Below are positions 32,612 to 41,215 of a stretch of DNA of 64,000 bases, one piece after another. The notes beneath the pieces are model-generated. The model had not been told where the DNA came from, did no database searches, and was given only the letters and a program-made list of their open reading frames with translations. Source of the DNA: Planctomycetota bacterium (GTDB lineage: Bacteria > Planctomycetota > Phycisphaerae > Phycisphaerales > UBA1924); assembly GCA_020831805.1 (NCBI GenBank), contig JAFIFX010000002.1, positions 124,001 to 188,000 of the forward strand, in the 5' to 3' direction. The position numbers and the translations under genes were made by a program. Every line of letters begins with the position of its first letter. Position 1 is the stretch's first letter.

Positions 32612-33409
32612 TCACTGGATATCGCGCCCCTGCATCCCCCACGGCGTCGTTCCGAAGGTCGCGTACGGCCAGACGGGATACCGCCGCACGGGCCGGATCG
32701 CGTCCCGCTGGTGCATCTGCCGCGCGTGCCCGTCGATGAACCACACCGATCCCGGCTGCGCCGACTGCCAGTACTCCTGCGTGCCAAGATCCTCTCCCGG
32801 TCCATACACGCCGCGCCAGCCGTGCCAGACGAACACTTCGTACATCCCAGCCTTCGACGACGGGAAACGCGTCATGGACATCCGCTGCACACGCCCGCCG
32901 AGCCGGTTCAGCCAGACTTCGGGCGGCACCTCGGGCGCGAAGTGCTCCGGCGCGGCATAGGCCGAGTGGCTGATGATGTAGTCCGGAACAGCGAGTTCTT
33001 CATACCAGAACGGATGCTGGCTGTTCGCCGGACAGTAGAGCGTCTCGGTCGTCGTCGTAAACCCCGTGTAATCGAGCCACCTGGCGTCCTCCATCGTTCG
33101 GTGCCCCTGAAGCGTGAACCAGGGCCAGTGCTCGGGCGACGATTCATAGTTCACCCGCGGATCGGCCCACGAGGGGAACGAGTCCCTGTTGTCCACCGCG
33201 TACACCGCGACCAGGGTTCCCAGCGTGCGGATGTGGCTCAGGCACGCGATGCTGTCCCGCCGGTCCAGCGCGCCACGCAGCCCGGTCAGCATGATCCCGC
33301 CGAGCATCGCGATGACCCCGATGGCGACCAGCACCTCGATGAGCGTCGTGCCCCGCCGCGTTCGACGCACGGCCATGCCCGATCCACACGCCAAGCCCGT
33401 CTCAGACAC
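32612..33409 (-). CDS. Type IV prepilin-like protein (planctomycete type)
   Basis: 265 residues from GTG 33409, which has AAAGGA eight bases upstream; ATG 33376 is an alternative with a weak site. The prepilin cleavage motif RRG^TTLIEVLVAIG (Gly 20, Thr 21, Glu 25 at +5) is followed by the hydrophobic N-terminal helix. The C-terminal domain is large and aromatic-rich, with two cysteines and FIDGHARQMHQRD near the end, similar to the H-X9-DG-type planctomycete pseudopilins (PGSVWFIDGHA). Probably exported through a type II or IV pilus-like machine. It shares an operon with the exported protein upstream. Confidence 0.85.
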   Translation of the reverse strand: MSETGLACGSGMAVRRTRRGTTLIEVLVAIGVIAMLGGIMLTGLRGALDRRDSIACLSHIRTLGTLVAVYAVDNRDSFPSWADPRVNYESSPEHWPWFTLQGHRTMEDARWLDYTGFTTTTETLYCPANSQHPFWYEELAVPDYIISHSAYAAPEHFAPEVPPEVWLNRLGGRVQRMSMTRFPSSKAGMYEVFVWHGWRGVYGPGEDLGTQEYWQSAQPGSVWFIDGHARQMHQRDAIRPVRRYPVWPYATFGTTPWGMQGRDIQ

Positions 33410-33432
33410 GCGAAATCCTTTCAGTCACTCGC

Positions 33433-34395
33433 TCACGACCGCAGCCTGCCCGCGCCCCAGAACACGCCGGCGATGACCACCACGCCCGCCCCGAGCCACA
33501 GCATCAGCGGCCCCGCCGAAAGCAGGGTCCGGGTCCGGCGACCGGATCGTTCCGACCCCTGATCCGCGACCGTCGGCCCGGAGCCGGCCCCGGCTCGTTC
33601 GTCAGAGAAGTTCTCCCCTGAGGCTGCCAAATCCGCCCGACGCATGCTCTTGAGCATCGCCGGCATGCTCTCGTGCATCGAGCCGTCCCGCAGGATCGAG
33701 TAGGAAACACGCACATGCCCGACGGCCGCGCCGGTGTTGCCCGCGGGCCTGAAATCGTCGTACTCCCACCACAGACGGGGATGGCCGTCCGCCCCCATCA
33801 TTTCCAGCCGATACACCGCCAGTGGCCCCGCACCCCGCGAAGCACCATCGTTCCCGACGCGCCGCACGAACGCCCGCAGGCCGAGATCGTCCGATGAAAC
33901 GGAGAACGAGCTGTCGGACAGCGGTTCGACCTCGAACGACCCGTCCGGCATCTCCCCGAACCAGACGCCGACCAGGCTCGGCGCGAACGACGCCTGGGTC
34001 ACGGCCAGCCGCTGCGGCGTGTCCACCACGGCGCTGTTCTGCGCGCTGCGTTTCACATAGGACTCGGAGACCCTGCCCGATCCGTTGACGAAAAAATCCC
34101 GATCGAACCGCATCGCCGCCGCCGACACGCGCACCTCGCCCGTCTCGATGACCCGGGAACGGTGTTCGATCCGGTCCGGCCAATCGACAAGGACGACCTC
34201 TTCCTTATCGAACGAGTACGCAACCCGACCGGCCGTATCGATCACATCCTGCGTGTCGATCCAGTGGTATACAACCGAGTTCAGCCGGCGGCACTGCTCA
34301 ACCCAGGACTGTGCGAGATCATGCCCCGATTGCGCCGATGACAAACCGGCGACGCACGCAACGATGGTCCCGATCAGACAGATTCGGCTGCACAT
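33433..34395 (-). CDS. Exported protein with C-terminal membrane anchor
   Basis: 320 residues, AAAGGA seven bases before the ATG, the same site as in the next gene. A signal peptide (ICLIGTIVACVAGLSSAQS) precedes a soluble domain of about 250 residues with many beta-like strands (VAYSFDKEEVVLVDWPDRIE, FFVNGSGRVSESYVKR, SFEVEPLSD). A Ser/Gly/Arg linker and a single C-terminal helix (LMLWLGAGVVVIAGVFWGAG) end in RLRS, resembling a membrane-anchor tail. The strand pattern recalls outer-membrane-lipoprotein-like scaffolds (LolA/DUF2092), but I cannot confirm it. Operon with the prepilin gene 23 bases downstream. Confidence 0.65.
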   Translation of the reverse strand: MCSRICLIGTIVACVAGLSSAQSGHDLAQSWVEQCRRLNSVVYHWIDTQDVIDTAGRVAYSFDKEEVVLVDWPDRIEHRSRVIETGEVRVSAAAMRFDRDFFVNGSGRVSESYVKRSAQNSAVVDTPQRLAVTQASFAPSLVGVWFGEMPDGSFEVEPLSDSSFSVSSDDLGLRAFVRRVGNDGASRGAGPLAVYRLEMMGADGHPRLWWEYDDFRPAGNTGAAVGHVRVSYSILRDGSMHESMPAMLKSMRRADLAASGENFSDERAGAGSGPTVADQGSERSGRRTRTLLSAGPLMLWLGAGVVVIAGVFWGAGRLRS

Positions 34396-34657
34396 GGACG
34401 ATCCTTTCAACGCGCCCCCACAGTTCATTAGGTGAATACCAGTATTGAAATCAGATTACCATTGTTCCGCCCAATCCGTCAAGCAAACACCCCGGTCATC
34501 AACGGGCATTTCCATCGATGCACCCGAATTCGGTGGTTCAAAGGCCGCTTCGGTCGGGCAGGAAGGTGCCGATGGAAACCCCGAGCGGCCCAGGCCGAGT
34601 GCCGCCAACCCCCTCGCCCGATCGCGAAAAGCCTCGCATCCCGCCGATACCCCCCGC

Positions 34658-35797
34658 GTGACGCCCTCTGATCCCCCAAACCCCGCCCTCCTCTTCGCCG
34701 GCGGCGGCACCGGCGGGCACATCTATCCCGCCCTGGCCATTGCCGAGCACGCGGCGCGCCTCGACCCCGGGGTCCGGGTCCATGTCCTCTGCTCGTCCCG
34801 CGCGGTCGATGCCGAGATCCTGGCCAAGGAAGCCGTCCCCTTCACGCCACTCCCGGCCCAGCCGCCGATTCCCCGCCCGCGCGCCATGATCCGCTTCGCC
34901 CGCGCCTGGCTGCCCTCGGTCACCGGTGCGCGGCTCATCCTCGAAGAGCACGCCGCCCGCGGCCCGACCGTCCTCGTCGCCATGGGCGGCTTCGTCTGCC
35001 CGCCCTCCGTCAGCGCGGCCCTCAAGCACCACATCCCCGTCGCCCTGGTCAACCTCGACGCCGTCCCCGGCAAGGCCAACCGCTGGGTCGCCGAACGCGC
35101 CGAGCGCACCTTCACCGCCGCGGAGGTTCCCCAGAACTGGCCTTTCGTCGGCCCGATCGTCCGCCCCGCCCTGACCGACCCCATCGACCCCCGCCAGGCC
35201 CGCGCCGCCTTCGGACTCGAACCCGACACGCCGACCCTGCTCATCACCGGCGGCTCCCAAGGCGCGCGCTCGATCAACGACCTGCTCATCCGTCTGCTGA
35301 CCGATCACCCCGACGCCTTCAAGGGCTGGCAGGCCATCCACCAGACCGGCGCCCAGCACGACCCCGGTCCCGTCCGCGCCGCCTACGCCCGCGCCGGCGT
35401 GCGATCCTGGGTCGACCACTACCTCGACGACATCGCCGGCGCCTGGGCCGCGGCCGACCTCTCCTTCGGACGCTGCGGCGCGGGCACCGTCGCCGAGGCC
35501 TGGGCCACCCGCACCCCAGCGGTCTTCTTCCCGTACCCCTACCACGCCGACCAGCACCAGAAACGCAACGCCCAGCCCCTCGCCCGAACCGGGGCGGCGG
35601 TCATCCTCGACGACCTCATCGAGCCCGACGCCAACGCCGCCGCCCACGCCGACACCATCCTCGCCCTGCTGACCGACCCGGCCCGGCTCAGCGCGCTGTC
35701 CGAGCCCGCCGAGCGGCTCCCCCCCGCCGACGGGGCCGAACGGGTCGCCCGGGCCCTGCTCCACCGGCTGCAACACGGGCGGTTCTCGGACGCATAA
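34658..35797 (+). CDS. murG: UDP-N-acetylglucosamine-lipid I GlcNAc transferase
   Basis: Transfers GlcNAc from UDP-GlcNAc to lipid I at the inner membrane face to form lipid II. GTG 34658 gives 379 residues and places the first glycine loop (GGGTGGHIYPALAIAE, 13-28) where the family has it. The second glycine motif is TGGSQGARSINDLL, and the nucleotide-binding end carries GRCGAGTVAEAWATRTPAVFFPYPYHADQHQ with the conserved Q-rich block. A longer open frame upstream (from 34445) lacks family features. The 262 bases upstream are AT-richer near 34430-34470 and may hold promoters in both directions. Confidence 0.93.
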   Translation: MTPSDPPNPALLFAGGGTGGHIYPALAIAEHAARLDPGVRVHVLCSSRAVDAEILAKEAVPFTPLPAQPPIPRPRAMIRFARAWLPSVTGARLILEEHAARGPTVLVAMGGFVCPPSVSAALKHHIPVALVNLDAVPGKANRWVAERAERTFTAAEVPQNWPFVGPIVRPALTDPIDPRQARAAFGLEPDTPTLLITGGSQGARSINDLLIRLLTDHPDAFKGWQAIHQTGAQHDPGPVRAAYARAGVRSWVDHYLDDIAGAWAAADLSFGRCGAGTVAEAWATRTPAVFFPYPYHADQHQKRNAQPLARTGAAVILDDLIEPDANAAAHADTILALLTDPARLSALSEPAERLPPADGAERVARALLHRLQHGRFSDA

Positions 35798-35857
35798 ACC
35801 ATTGTCAATTCACCCCATCCGGCCGGTTTCCGCCCTCGGCCCGGTCCGCGATCGCAC

Positions 35858-35863
35858 TACACT
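35858..35863 (+). promoter_or_regulatory. -10 box of a probably leaderless gene
   Basis: TACACT, six bases before the GTG at 35870; no ribosome site fits. Confidence 0.45.
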
Positions 35864-35869
35864 TGGCCG

Positions 35870-36430
35870 GTGGGCCATCCGAAGAGCCATCCCGCGCACT
35901 GCGTCGTCTGGACCGACCCGTCGGCCGACCTGCCCGACGCGCTGGCCCGCGTCCTCCTCGCCCGCGGCCTGGACCCCGTCCACACCCGCTCGCCGCACAA
36001 CGCCCTGGCCGAAGTCTGCCTCGCGGAGCACGCCGGGCGTCGGGCGGTTCTGATCCTGGCCGACGCCCCAGACCCCGAACGCGTGCTGGCCGCCGCCGAG
36101 CGGTTCGCGCCCGGCGCGGTGGTGTGGATCTATCAACCCGGCGCGAACCCGCCCCTCCGCCCGATCGTCCAGATCACAGGGCCCGCGTCCGTGCGAACGG
36201 CCCAGGCAGACCGGGATGAATCCCGCAATGGCCACCACGAAGAGCCAAAATCCCCCCCGCCCCCCCCGGAGCCGATGCGTCCCGTCCGAGAAACCACGCT
36301 GAAGCCCGTCCCCGCCCCGGCCGATCCCATCAGGACCGATCGGCCTCTCTCCGCCCGTGACATCCTCGACGACGACGAGCTGGAGATGCTCCTCGCCGGC
36401 GAGAAAGCCATGGAGGACGATCCCCGGTGA
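35870..36430 (+). CDS. Receiver-like protein with disordered tail
   Basis: 186 residues starting with GTG. The first 110 residues look like a degenerate receiver or Rossmann domain (CVVWTDPSADLPDALARVLL, AVLILADAPDPERVLAAAER, GAVVWIYQPG) without a clear phosphorylation pocket. A Pro-rich linker follows, then a short acidic C-terminal helix (ARDILDDDELEMLLAGEKAM). The last codons overlap the GTG of the diguanylate cyclase gene (GTGA), so the pair is translationally coupled. Similar small proteins next to GGDEF genes occur in Phycisphaerae. A partner or regulator of the cyclase is likely but unproven. Confidence 0.6.
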   Translation: MGHPKSHPAHCVVWTDPSADLPDALARVLLARGLDPVHTRSPHNALAEVCLAEHAGRRAVLILADAPDPERVLAAAERFAPGAVVWIYQPGANPPLRPIVQITGPASVRTAQADRDESRNGHHEEPKSPPPPPEPMRPVRETTLKPVPAPADPIRTDRPLSARDILDDDELEMLLAGEKAMEDDPR

Positions 36431-37797
36431 TCACCCGCATGACCATGCCCAGGACCGATAGCCCATCCAGCCCCGAGAGCGACGCCGCGCACGCGTGGCG
36501 TGTGATCCTCGTCGGGCGGACGGGCCTCGACCAGGCGCTCCGTCGCGACGCCGGCTTCGAGCTGGTCCGGGCGCGCGACTCGATCGACGCCCTCGGCGAA
36601 CTCTCCGACCCGATCGACGATGCGTCCCCCGCTCGCGCTGCCGTCGTGGTCGCGCCCGATGCCGAGCCGGAGAGCGAGGAACGCACCCACTTCCTCGCCG
36701 CCCTGCGCCGCGTCGACCCCGAGGTCCGCGTCATCCGCGTGGGCGAGCTGCGCCCCGGCTACGACGCCGCCGTGTCCCGGGACGCCGATGCCGCCGTGTT
36801 CCGCGCCGCCCTGAACGCCAGCCGCCCGAGCGCCCCCGCCCCGGACGACGCTGCCGACCACGAGGATGCCTACGACCCCCATGCCGAGGCGATCGCCGAG
36901 CCGCCCCGCCCGGCCGACCAGCACGCGGGGCCTCCGGCCGACGATCCGCACGAGCACGCCATCCGCGGCGGCCCGGCCGCCCCCGTTCGCACCGACGCAC
37001 CGGCCGACGACGCCGAACTCGTCCGTTCGCTCCTCGCCGGGCGCTCCATCCTCGGGCCCGCCCTCGCCCTGGCCCGCACCCGCGCCGGACGCGACGACTT
37101 GACCTACGACAGCGCCACCGGCCGCCTGAGCTGCCCCGACCACGCTTGGTCCGCGGAGCACGCCGCCGAACTCGGTGCGCTCAACGCCTGGCTGAGCGCC
37201 TGGGTCAAGCTCGACGCGCAGCACCGCGAGCTGCGCCACGCCGCCTTCACCGATCCGCTGACCGGCGCGTGGAACCGGCGCTACTTCGACCGCTTCATGG
37301 ACGCCGCCATCGAGCAGGCCAAACGCGCCCGACGCAGCCTCACCCTGATGGTCTTCGACATCGACGACTTCAAGAAGTACAACGACGCCTACGGCCACGC
37401 CGCCGGCGACGAGATCCTCATCGAGACCGTCCGCCTGCTCAACTCCAACATCCGCCCCTCGGACCGCGTCTGCCGCGTCGGCGGCGACGAGTTCGCCGTC
37501 ATCTTCTACGAGCCCCAGGGCCCCCGCCAGCCCGACTCGGCCCCGCCCGAGACCGTCTACCAGATCGCCACCCGCTTCCAGCAGCAGGTCTGCAACCACC
37601 GCTTCCCCAAACTCGCCCACGAGGCCGCGGGCAGCCTGACCATCTCCGGCGGCCTGGCCTCCTTCCCCTGGGACGGCCACGACGCCGCCACCCTCCTCGA
37701 CCGCGCCGACCAGCTCTCGCTGTCCTCCAAGAAACAGGGCAAGAACGCCCTGACCTTCGGCCGCGCCGCGGACAAGGTGTGCCGGCTGAGCGAGTAG
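36427..37797 (+). CDS. Diguanylate cyclase with receiver-like N-terminus
   Basis: 456 residues. An N-terminal receiver-like domain (AWRVILVGRTGLDQAL to about 130) resembles the neighbouring gene's product. A long Pro/Asp/His-rich linker (about 135-195) and a helical stretch (about 195-270) lead to the GGDEF domain (about 275-450). The catalytic motif is intact GGDEF (about 352-356), with DIDDFKKYND for metal and the inhibitory RxxD site as RPSD five residues before it. It should make cyclic-di-GMP from GTP in the cytosol with product inhibition. The MshEN-type protein at 27985 is a candidate receptor. Confidence 0.92.
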   Translation: MITRMTMPRTDSPSSPESDAAHAWRVILVGRTGLDQALRRDAGFELVRARDSIDALGELSDPIDDASPARAAVVVAPDAEPESEERTHFLAALRRVDPEVRVIRVGELRPGYDAAVSRDADAAVFRAALNASRPSAPAPDDAADHEDAYDPHAEAIAEPPRPADQHAGPPADDPHEHAIRGGPAAPVRTDAPADDAELVRSLLAGRSILGPALALARTRAGRDDLTYDSATGRLSCPDHAWSAEHAAELGALNAWLSAWVKLDAQHRELRHAAFTDPLTGAWNRRYFDRFMDAAIEQAKRARRSLTLMVFDIDDFKKYNDAYGHAAGDEILIETVRLLNSNIRPSDRVCRVGGDEFAVIFYEPQGPRQPDSAPPETVYQIATRFQQQVCNHRFPKLAHEAAGSLTISGGLASFPWDGHDAATLLDRADQLSLSSKKQGKNALTFGRAADKVCRLSE

Positions 37798-37827
37798 CGA
37801 CCCGCGCGCCATTGATCGCGGCGCACC

Positions 37828-37833
37828 TACCCT
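37828..37833 (+). promoter_or_regulatory. -10 box of a probably leaderless gene
   Basis: TACCCT followed by CCCCC and the GTG at 37839; no ribosome site fits. Confidence 0.45.
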
Positions 37834-37838
37834 CCCCC

Positions 37839-38735
37839 GTGCCCTCCCGCCCCCCCATCGACGCCCTCGCCATCGACCTCGACGGCACCCTGCTCGGGCC
37901 CGACGGCGCCGTCTCCGAGCGCAACCGCGCCGCTGTCGAACGCGCCCGTGACGCGGGCATCACCGTCCTGATCTGCACCGGGCGCGGCCTGGCCGAGTCC
38001 CGCAAGGCCCTCGACGCCATCGGGCAGCTCGACCCCGTCGTCGTCGCCGGCGGCTCGATCGTCGCCGACCCGACCACCGCCGCCACCCTGCACCGCGCCA
38101 CGATCCACACCGACATCGTCCGCGCCGCCACCGATATCTTCCACGCCCACCGGACCCCGGCTTTGGTCCTCAAGGACCCCGCCGAGCTCGACTACGACTA
38201 CCTCGTCCTCGAAGGTGACGACCGCCACCCCGTCGACGCCACCACCCGCTGGTGGTTCGGCGAGCACAGCCTCCGCGTCCGCACCGGCCTGCATGTCCAC
38301 GACGACGAGCACCCCGAGCACACCGTCCGCGTCGGCATGTGCGCCGTCGGCGGCGTCTCCGCCAGGGCCGCCAAGGACGCCGAGCGGGAACTGGGCGCGT
38401 CCATCGTCATGCACGACTTCGCCGCCGTCCACCCGCTCGACCACAAGGCCGAGATCGTCCACATCCTCGAACTTTTCAGCCCCGACGCGACGAAGTGGGG
38501 GGGCGTCGAGTGGATCTGCCGCGAGCGCGGCCTCGACCCCACCCGCACCGCCGCCATCGGCGACGAGATCAACGATCTGACCATGATCCGCAGCGCCGGC
38601 CTGTCCATCGCGATGGGCAACGCCAAGCCCATTATCAAACAATCAGCCCACCACCAGACCGCCACCAACGCCGAAGACGGCGTCGCCACCGCCATCGACC
38701 AAATCCTCTCCGGCGTATGGACGCCGCGCTTGTAA
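37839..38735 (+). CDS. Cof-type HAD hydrolase
   Basis: 298 residues from GTG. Motif I is AIDLDGTLLGPDG, motif II CTGRGLAESRKAL, the C2-type cap lies between about 85 and 200, motif III is the Lys in HKAEIVHIL and motif IV is IGDEINDLTMIRSAGLSIAMGN. This is the Cof/IIB subgroup, cytosolic phosphatases acting on sugar phosphates, nucleotides or coenzymes. The gene has its own -10 box 42 bases after the cyclase stop. Confidence 0.9.
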   Translation: MPSRPPIDALAIDLDGTLLGPDGAVSERNRAAVERARDAGITVLICTGRGLAESRKALDAIGQLDPVVVAGGSIVADPTTAATLHRATIHTDIVRAATDIFHAHRTPALVLKDPAELDYDYLVLEGDDRHPVDATTRWWFGEHSLRVRTGLHVHDDEHPEHTVRVGMCAVGGVSARAAKDAERELGASIVMHDFAAVHPLDHKAEIVHILELFSPDATKWGGVEWICRERGLDPTRTAAIGDEINDLTMIRSAGLSIAMGNAKPIIKQSAHHQTATNAEDGVATAIDQILSGVWTPRL

Positions 38736-38744
38736 GACCGAACG

Positions 38745-38838
38745 ACAGAGTGCACAGAGCCTCACAGAGCCATTCAGATCCGGATCCTCAAGTCATTCTG
38801 ATCCTCTGTGCCACTCTGTGTTCTCTGTGCACTCTGTG
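38745..38838. repeat. Inverted repeat built from CACAGAG/CTCTGTG units
   Basis: Left arm 38745-38769 has three ACAGAG units spaced 9-10 bases; right arm 38803-38838 has four CTCTGTG units spaced 9-10 bases. ACAGAGTGCACAGAG of the left arm is matched exactly in the right arm. The 33-base spacer holds no gene. It occupies the whole gap between the HAD gene and rsmA. Confidence 0.8.
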
Positions 38839-38851
38839 GTGAATCTCAACC

Positions 38852-39745
38852 ATGCAAACCCTCACCCAGATCCGCGAACTGCTCGAACGGGCCGGCCACG
38901 CCCCCAAGAAGTCCCTCGGCCAGAACTTCCTGATCGACCACAACCTGATCAACAAACTCCTCGACGCCGCGGAACTCAGCCCCGGTGAACTCGTTCTGGA
39001 AGTCGGCCCCGGCACGGGCACGCTGACCGAGGGCCTGCTCGAACGCGGGGCGCGTGTCATCGCCTGCGAACTCGACACCGGCCTGTCCCAGGTCCTCCGC
39101 GAAACCCTCGGCGCACAACACCCCGACCGCTTCACCCTCATCGAGGGCGACTGCCTGGCCAACAAGCGCACCATGAACACCGAGGTGGCCACCCTGCTGG
39201 CCGATCGGCCGGGGGGGTTCAAGCTCGTCGCCAACTTGCCCTACCACGCCGCCACGCCGCTGATGATGACGCTGATGACCAAGCACCCGGGTTGCACGGG
39301 CATGTTCGTCACCATCCAGTCCGAGGTCGTCGACCGCCTGACCGGTTCGCCCGGCACCAAGGCCTTCGGCTCGATCTCCGTCGTCACCCAGCACCTGGGC
39401 CGGGCGGAACGCATCGCCAAACTCCCGCCCGCGTGCTTCTGGCCGCGCCCGGAGGTCACCAGCGCCATGATGGCCTGGCGGCGGAACCCGGCGGTCCCCG
39501 TCGACCCGGCCTGGTGGGTCCGCCTGGCCGACATCACCCAGACCCTGTTCCAGTCCCGGCGCAAGCAGCTCGCCAAGCCCGCCAAGCAGATCGCCGGGGG
39601 GGGTGCGGACATCGACTGGCCCGACGGCGTCGATCCCACCGCCCGCATCGAGGATCTGTCCGTCGACCACATGGTCGCCCTGGCCGCCGCCATCGACCGC
39701 GCACGCGACCGCTCCGATTCGCCCCGGAGGGGCGAAGGTCTGTAG
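38852..39745 (+). CDS. rsmA: 16S rRNA (adenine(1518)-N6/adenine(1519)-N6)-dimethyltransferase
   Basis: Dimethylates the two adenines of the 3' hairpin loop of 16S rRNA (KsgA). 297 residues: KKSLGQNFLID start, SAM motif LEVGPGTGTLTEGL (about 48-61), ELDTGL, EGDCL, catalytic NLPYHA (about 128), then FWPRPEVTSAM and FQSRRKQLAK in the C-terminal domain. The last nine residues, DSPRRGEGL, come from a palindromic repeat that starts at 39718 and supplies the TAG. About 25 residues longer than E. coli KsgA. Confidence 0.94.
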   Translation: MQTLTQIRELLERAGHAPKKSLGQNFLIDHNLINKLLDAAELSPGELVLEVGPGTGTLTEGLLERGARVIACELDTGLSQVLRETLGAQHPDRFTLIEGDCLANKRTMNTEVATLLADRPGGFKLVANLPYHAATPLMMTLMTKHPGCTGMFVTIQSEVVDRLTGSPGTKAFGSISVVTQHLGRAERIAKLPPACFWPRPEVTSAMMAWRRNPAVPVDPAWWVRLADITQTLFQSRRKQLAKPAKQIAGGGADIDWPDGVDPTARIEDLSVDHMVALAAAIDRARDRSDSPRRGEGL

Positions 39746-39812
39746 CCGCGGGTGAAGCGAAGCGCAACCCGTGGAAGCCGGGTTTCCCCGAGAATTCACC
39801 CCGGAGGGGTGA
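39718..39812. repeat. Composite palindromic repeat overlapping the rsmA 3' end
   Basis: TTCGCCCCGGAGGGGCGAA at 39718-39736 and TTCACCCCGGAGGGGTGA at 39795-39812 flank two smaller hairpins, CGGGTGAAGCGAAGCGCAACCCG and a GGAAGCCGGGTTTCC palindrome. A related TTCGCCCCTTCGGGGCGAA occurs at 44615-44633. The first palindrome lies inside the rsmA reading frame. Confidence 0.8.
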
Positions 39813-39959
39813 CGGAAACGTGAGGTGCATCATCGGCTCCTCGACCCGAACCCCCGCCCCCCTATCCTTCCCCACCCCCGCGGCACGATGAGGGATCGCA
39901 CCGCGGCCACACCCGCCCCCCGGCCCGTAAACCCGGGCCCCGCAACGGAGTAGAGACAC

Positions 39960-41135
39960 ATGGCGACCATGGCGACCACCGACCTCGCGATCAACGGCGG
40001 CACCCCCGTCTTCGAGAAACCCGTCCCCTTCATGGCCGTCGGCCTGACGAAGAAGGACATCGCCGCCGCCACCGAGGTGCTCGAATCCGGCATGCTCCGC
40101 GCCGCGTCCAAGTGCGCCGCCCTGGAGGAACGCTTCGCGGAAGCCTCGGACGCCAAGATCGGCCTGACCTGCGCCAACGGCACCTGCGCCCTCCAACTCG
40201 CCTACGGCGCGCTGCTCGAGCCCGGCGACGAGGTCATCGTCCCCGCCTGGACCTACATCGCCACCGTCTCCATGCTCGTCGCCGCCGGCGCCAAAGTCGT
40301 CTTCTGCGACTCCGTCGAGGCGTCCTACCAGGCCGACCCCAAGGACATCGAGTCCAGGATCACGCCCAAGACCAAGGCCATCGCCGTCACGCACCTCTAC
40401 GGCATCCCCTGCGACATCGACGCCATCGAGGCGCTGGCGAAGAAGCACAACCTCAAGGTCATCTACGACGCGGCGCAGGCCCACCTGGCCACCTACAAGG
40501 GCAAGGGCATCGGCGCGTTCGGCGTCGCGGTGACCTACTCGTTCTACGCCACCAAGAACATGGGCACCGGCGAGGGCGGCATGGTCACCACCAACGATCC
40601 GGCCGTCGCCCGCCAGATGGGCCTGCTCCGCTCGCACGGCGAGACCGACAAGTACCTGCACGAGCAGGTCGGCTTCAACTACCGCATGAACGACATCACC
40701 GGCGCCATCGGCCTGTCCAAGCTCGACGAGCTGCCCGGGCAGACAGAGCGCCGGCGCGAAGTCGCCAAGCTCTACCACGCCCGCATCGACCAGATCGACG
40801 GCGTCCACCGCCCCGTGCCCACCCAGGGCTCCGAGCCGGCCTGGCACCTCTACACCTGCCGCTTCGACCCGGACGCCTTCTCCTGCACCCGCGACGAGTT
40901 CATGGCCGCCCTGAACAAGGAGGGCGTGCCCACGGCCCTGCACTACCCCAAGAGCCTCACCCGCCAGCCCGCCTTCAAGCACATCGTCGAGCAGAACGGC
41001 GGCCACGAACCCCCCGTCGCCCTCAAACTCGCCCAGACCATCTTCTGCATCCCCATCCACCAGAACCTGACCGACGACCAGGCCCACGGCGTCTGCGACG
41101 CGATCGAGAAGGTCGCCAACGCCTTCCGCAAGTAA
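39960..41135 (+). CDS. DegT/DnrJ/EryC1-family aminotransferase
   Basis: 391 residues. A pyridoxal-phosphate enzyme of the sugar aminotransferase family: INGGTPVFEKPVPF start, FAEASDAKIGLTCANGTCAL, PAWTYIATVSMLVAAGAKVVF, DAAQAHLATYKGKGIGAFG, and the cofactor lysine in YATKNMGTGEGGMV (Lys about 199), with RMNDITGAIGLSKL after it. Such enzymes aminate keto-sugar nucleotides for surface glycans or make scyllo-inosamine-like compounds. No sugar-nucleotide genes flank it apart from manA on the other strand, so the substrate is open. Confidence 0.9.
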   Translation: MATMATTDLAINGGTPVFEKPVPFMAVGLTKKDIAAATEVLESGMLRAASKCAALEERFAEASDAKIGLTCANGTCALQLAYGALLEPGDEVIVPAWTYIATVSMLVAAGAKVVFCDSVEASYQADPKDIESRITPKTKAIAVTHLYGIPCDIDAIEALAKKHNLKVIYDAAQAHLATYKGKGIGAFGVAVTYSFYATKNMGTGEGGMVTTNDPAVARQMGLLRSHGETDKYLHEQVGFNYRMNDITGAIGLSKLDELPGQTERRREVAKLYHARIDQIDGVHRPVPTQGSEPAWHLYTCRFDPDAFSCTRDEFMAALNKEGVPTALHYPKSLTRQPAFKHIVEQNGGHEPPVALKLAQTIFCIPIHQNLTDDQAHGVCDAIEKVANAFRK

Positions 41136-41139
41136 GAAC

Positions 41140-41211
41140 AAGCCGCGCCCGGCAGGAAGCGGCCCGGAGGCGGCGCATCGGTGCAAAGGCCGCTCCCTTC
41201 CAGTCGCGGTT
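41140..41211. repeat. Inverted pair of 24-bp repeats between convergent genes
   Basis: AAGCCGCGCCCGGCAGGAAGC... at 41140-41164 and its partial inverse at 41188-41211 (reverse complement AACCGCGACTGGAAGGGAGC...) lie between the convergent ends of the aminotransferase gene and manA. A third copy in direct orientation is at 44532-44556. Confidence 0.75.
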
Positions 41212-41215
41212 CGTA

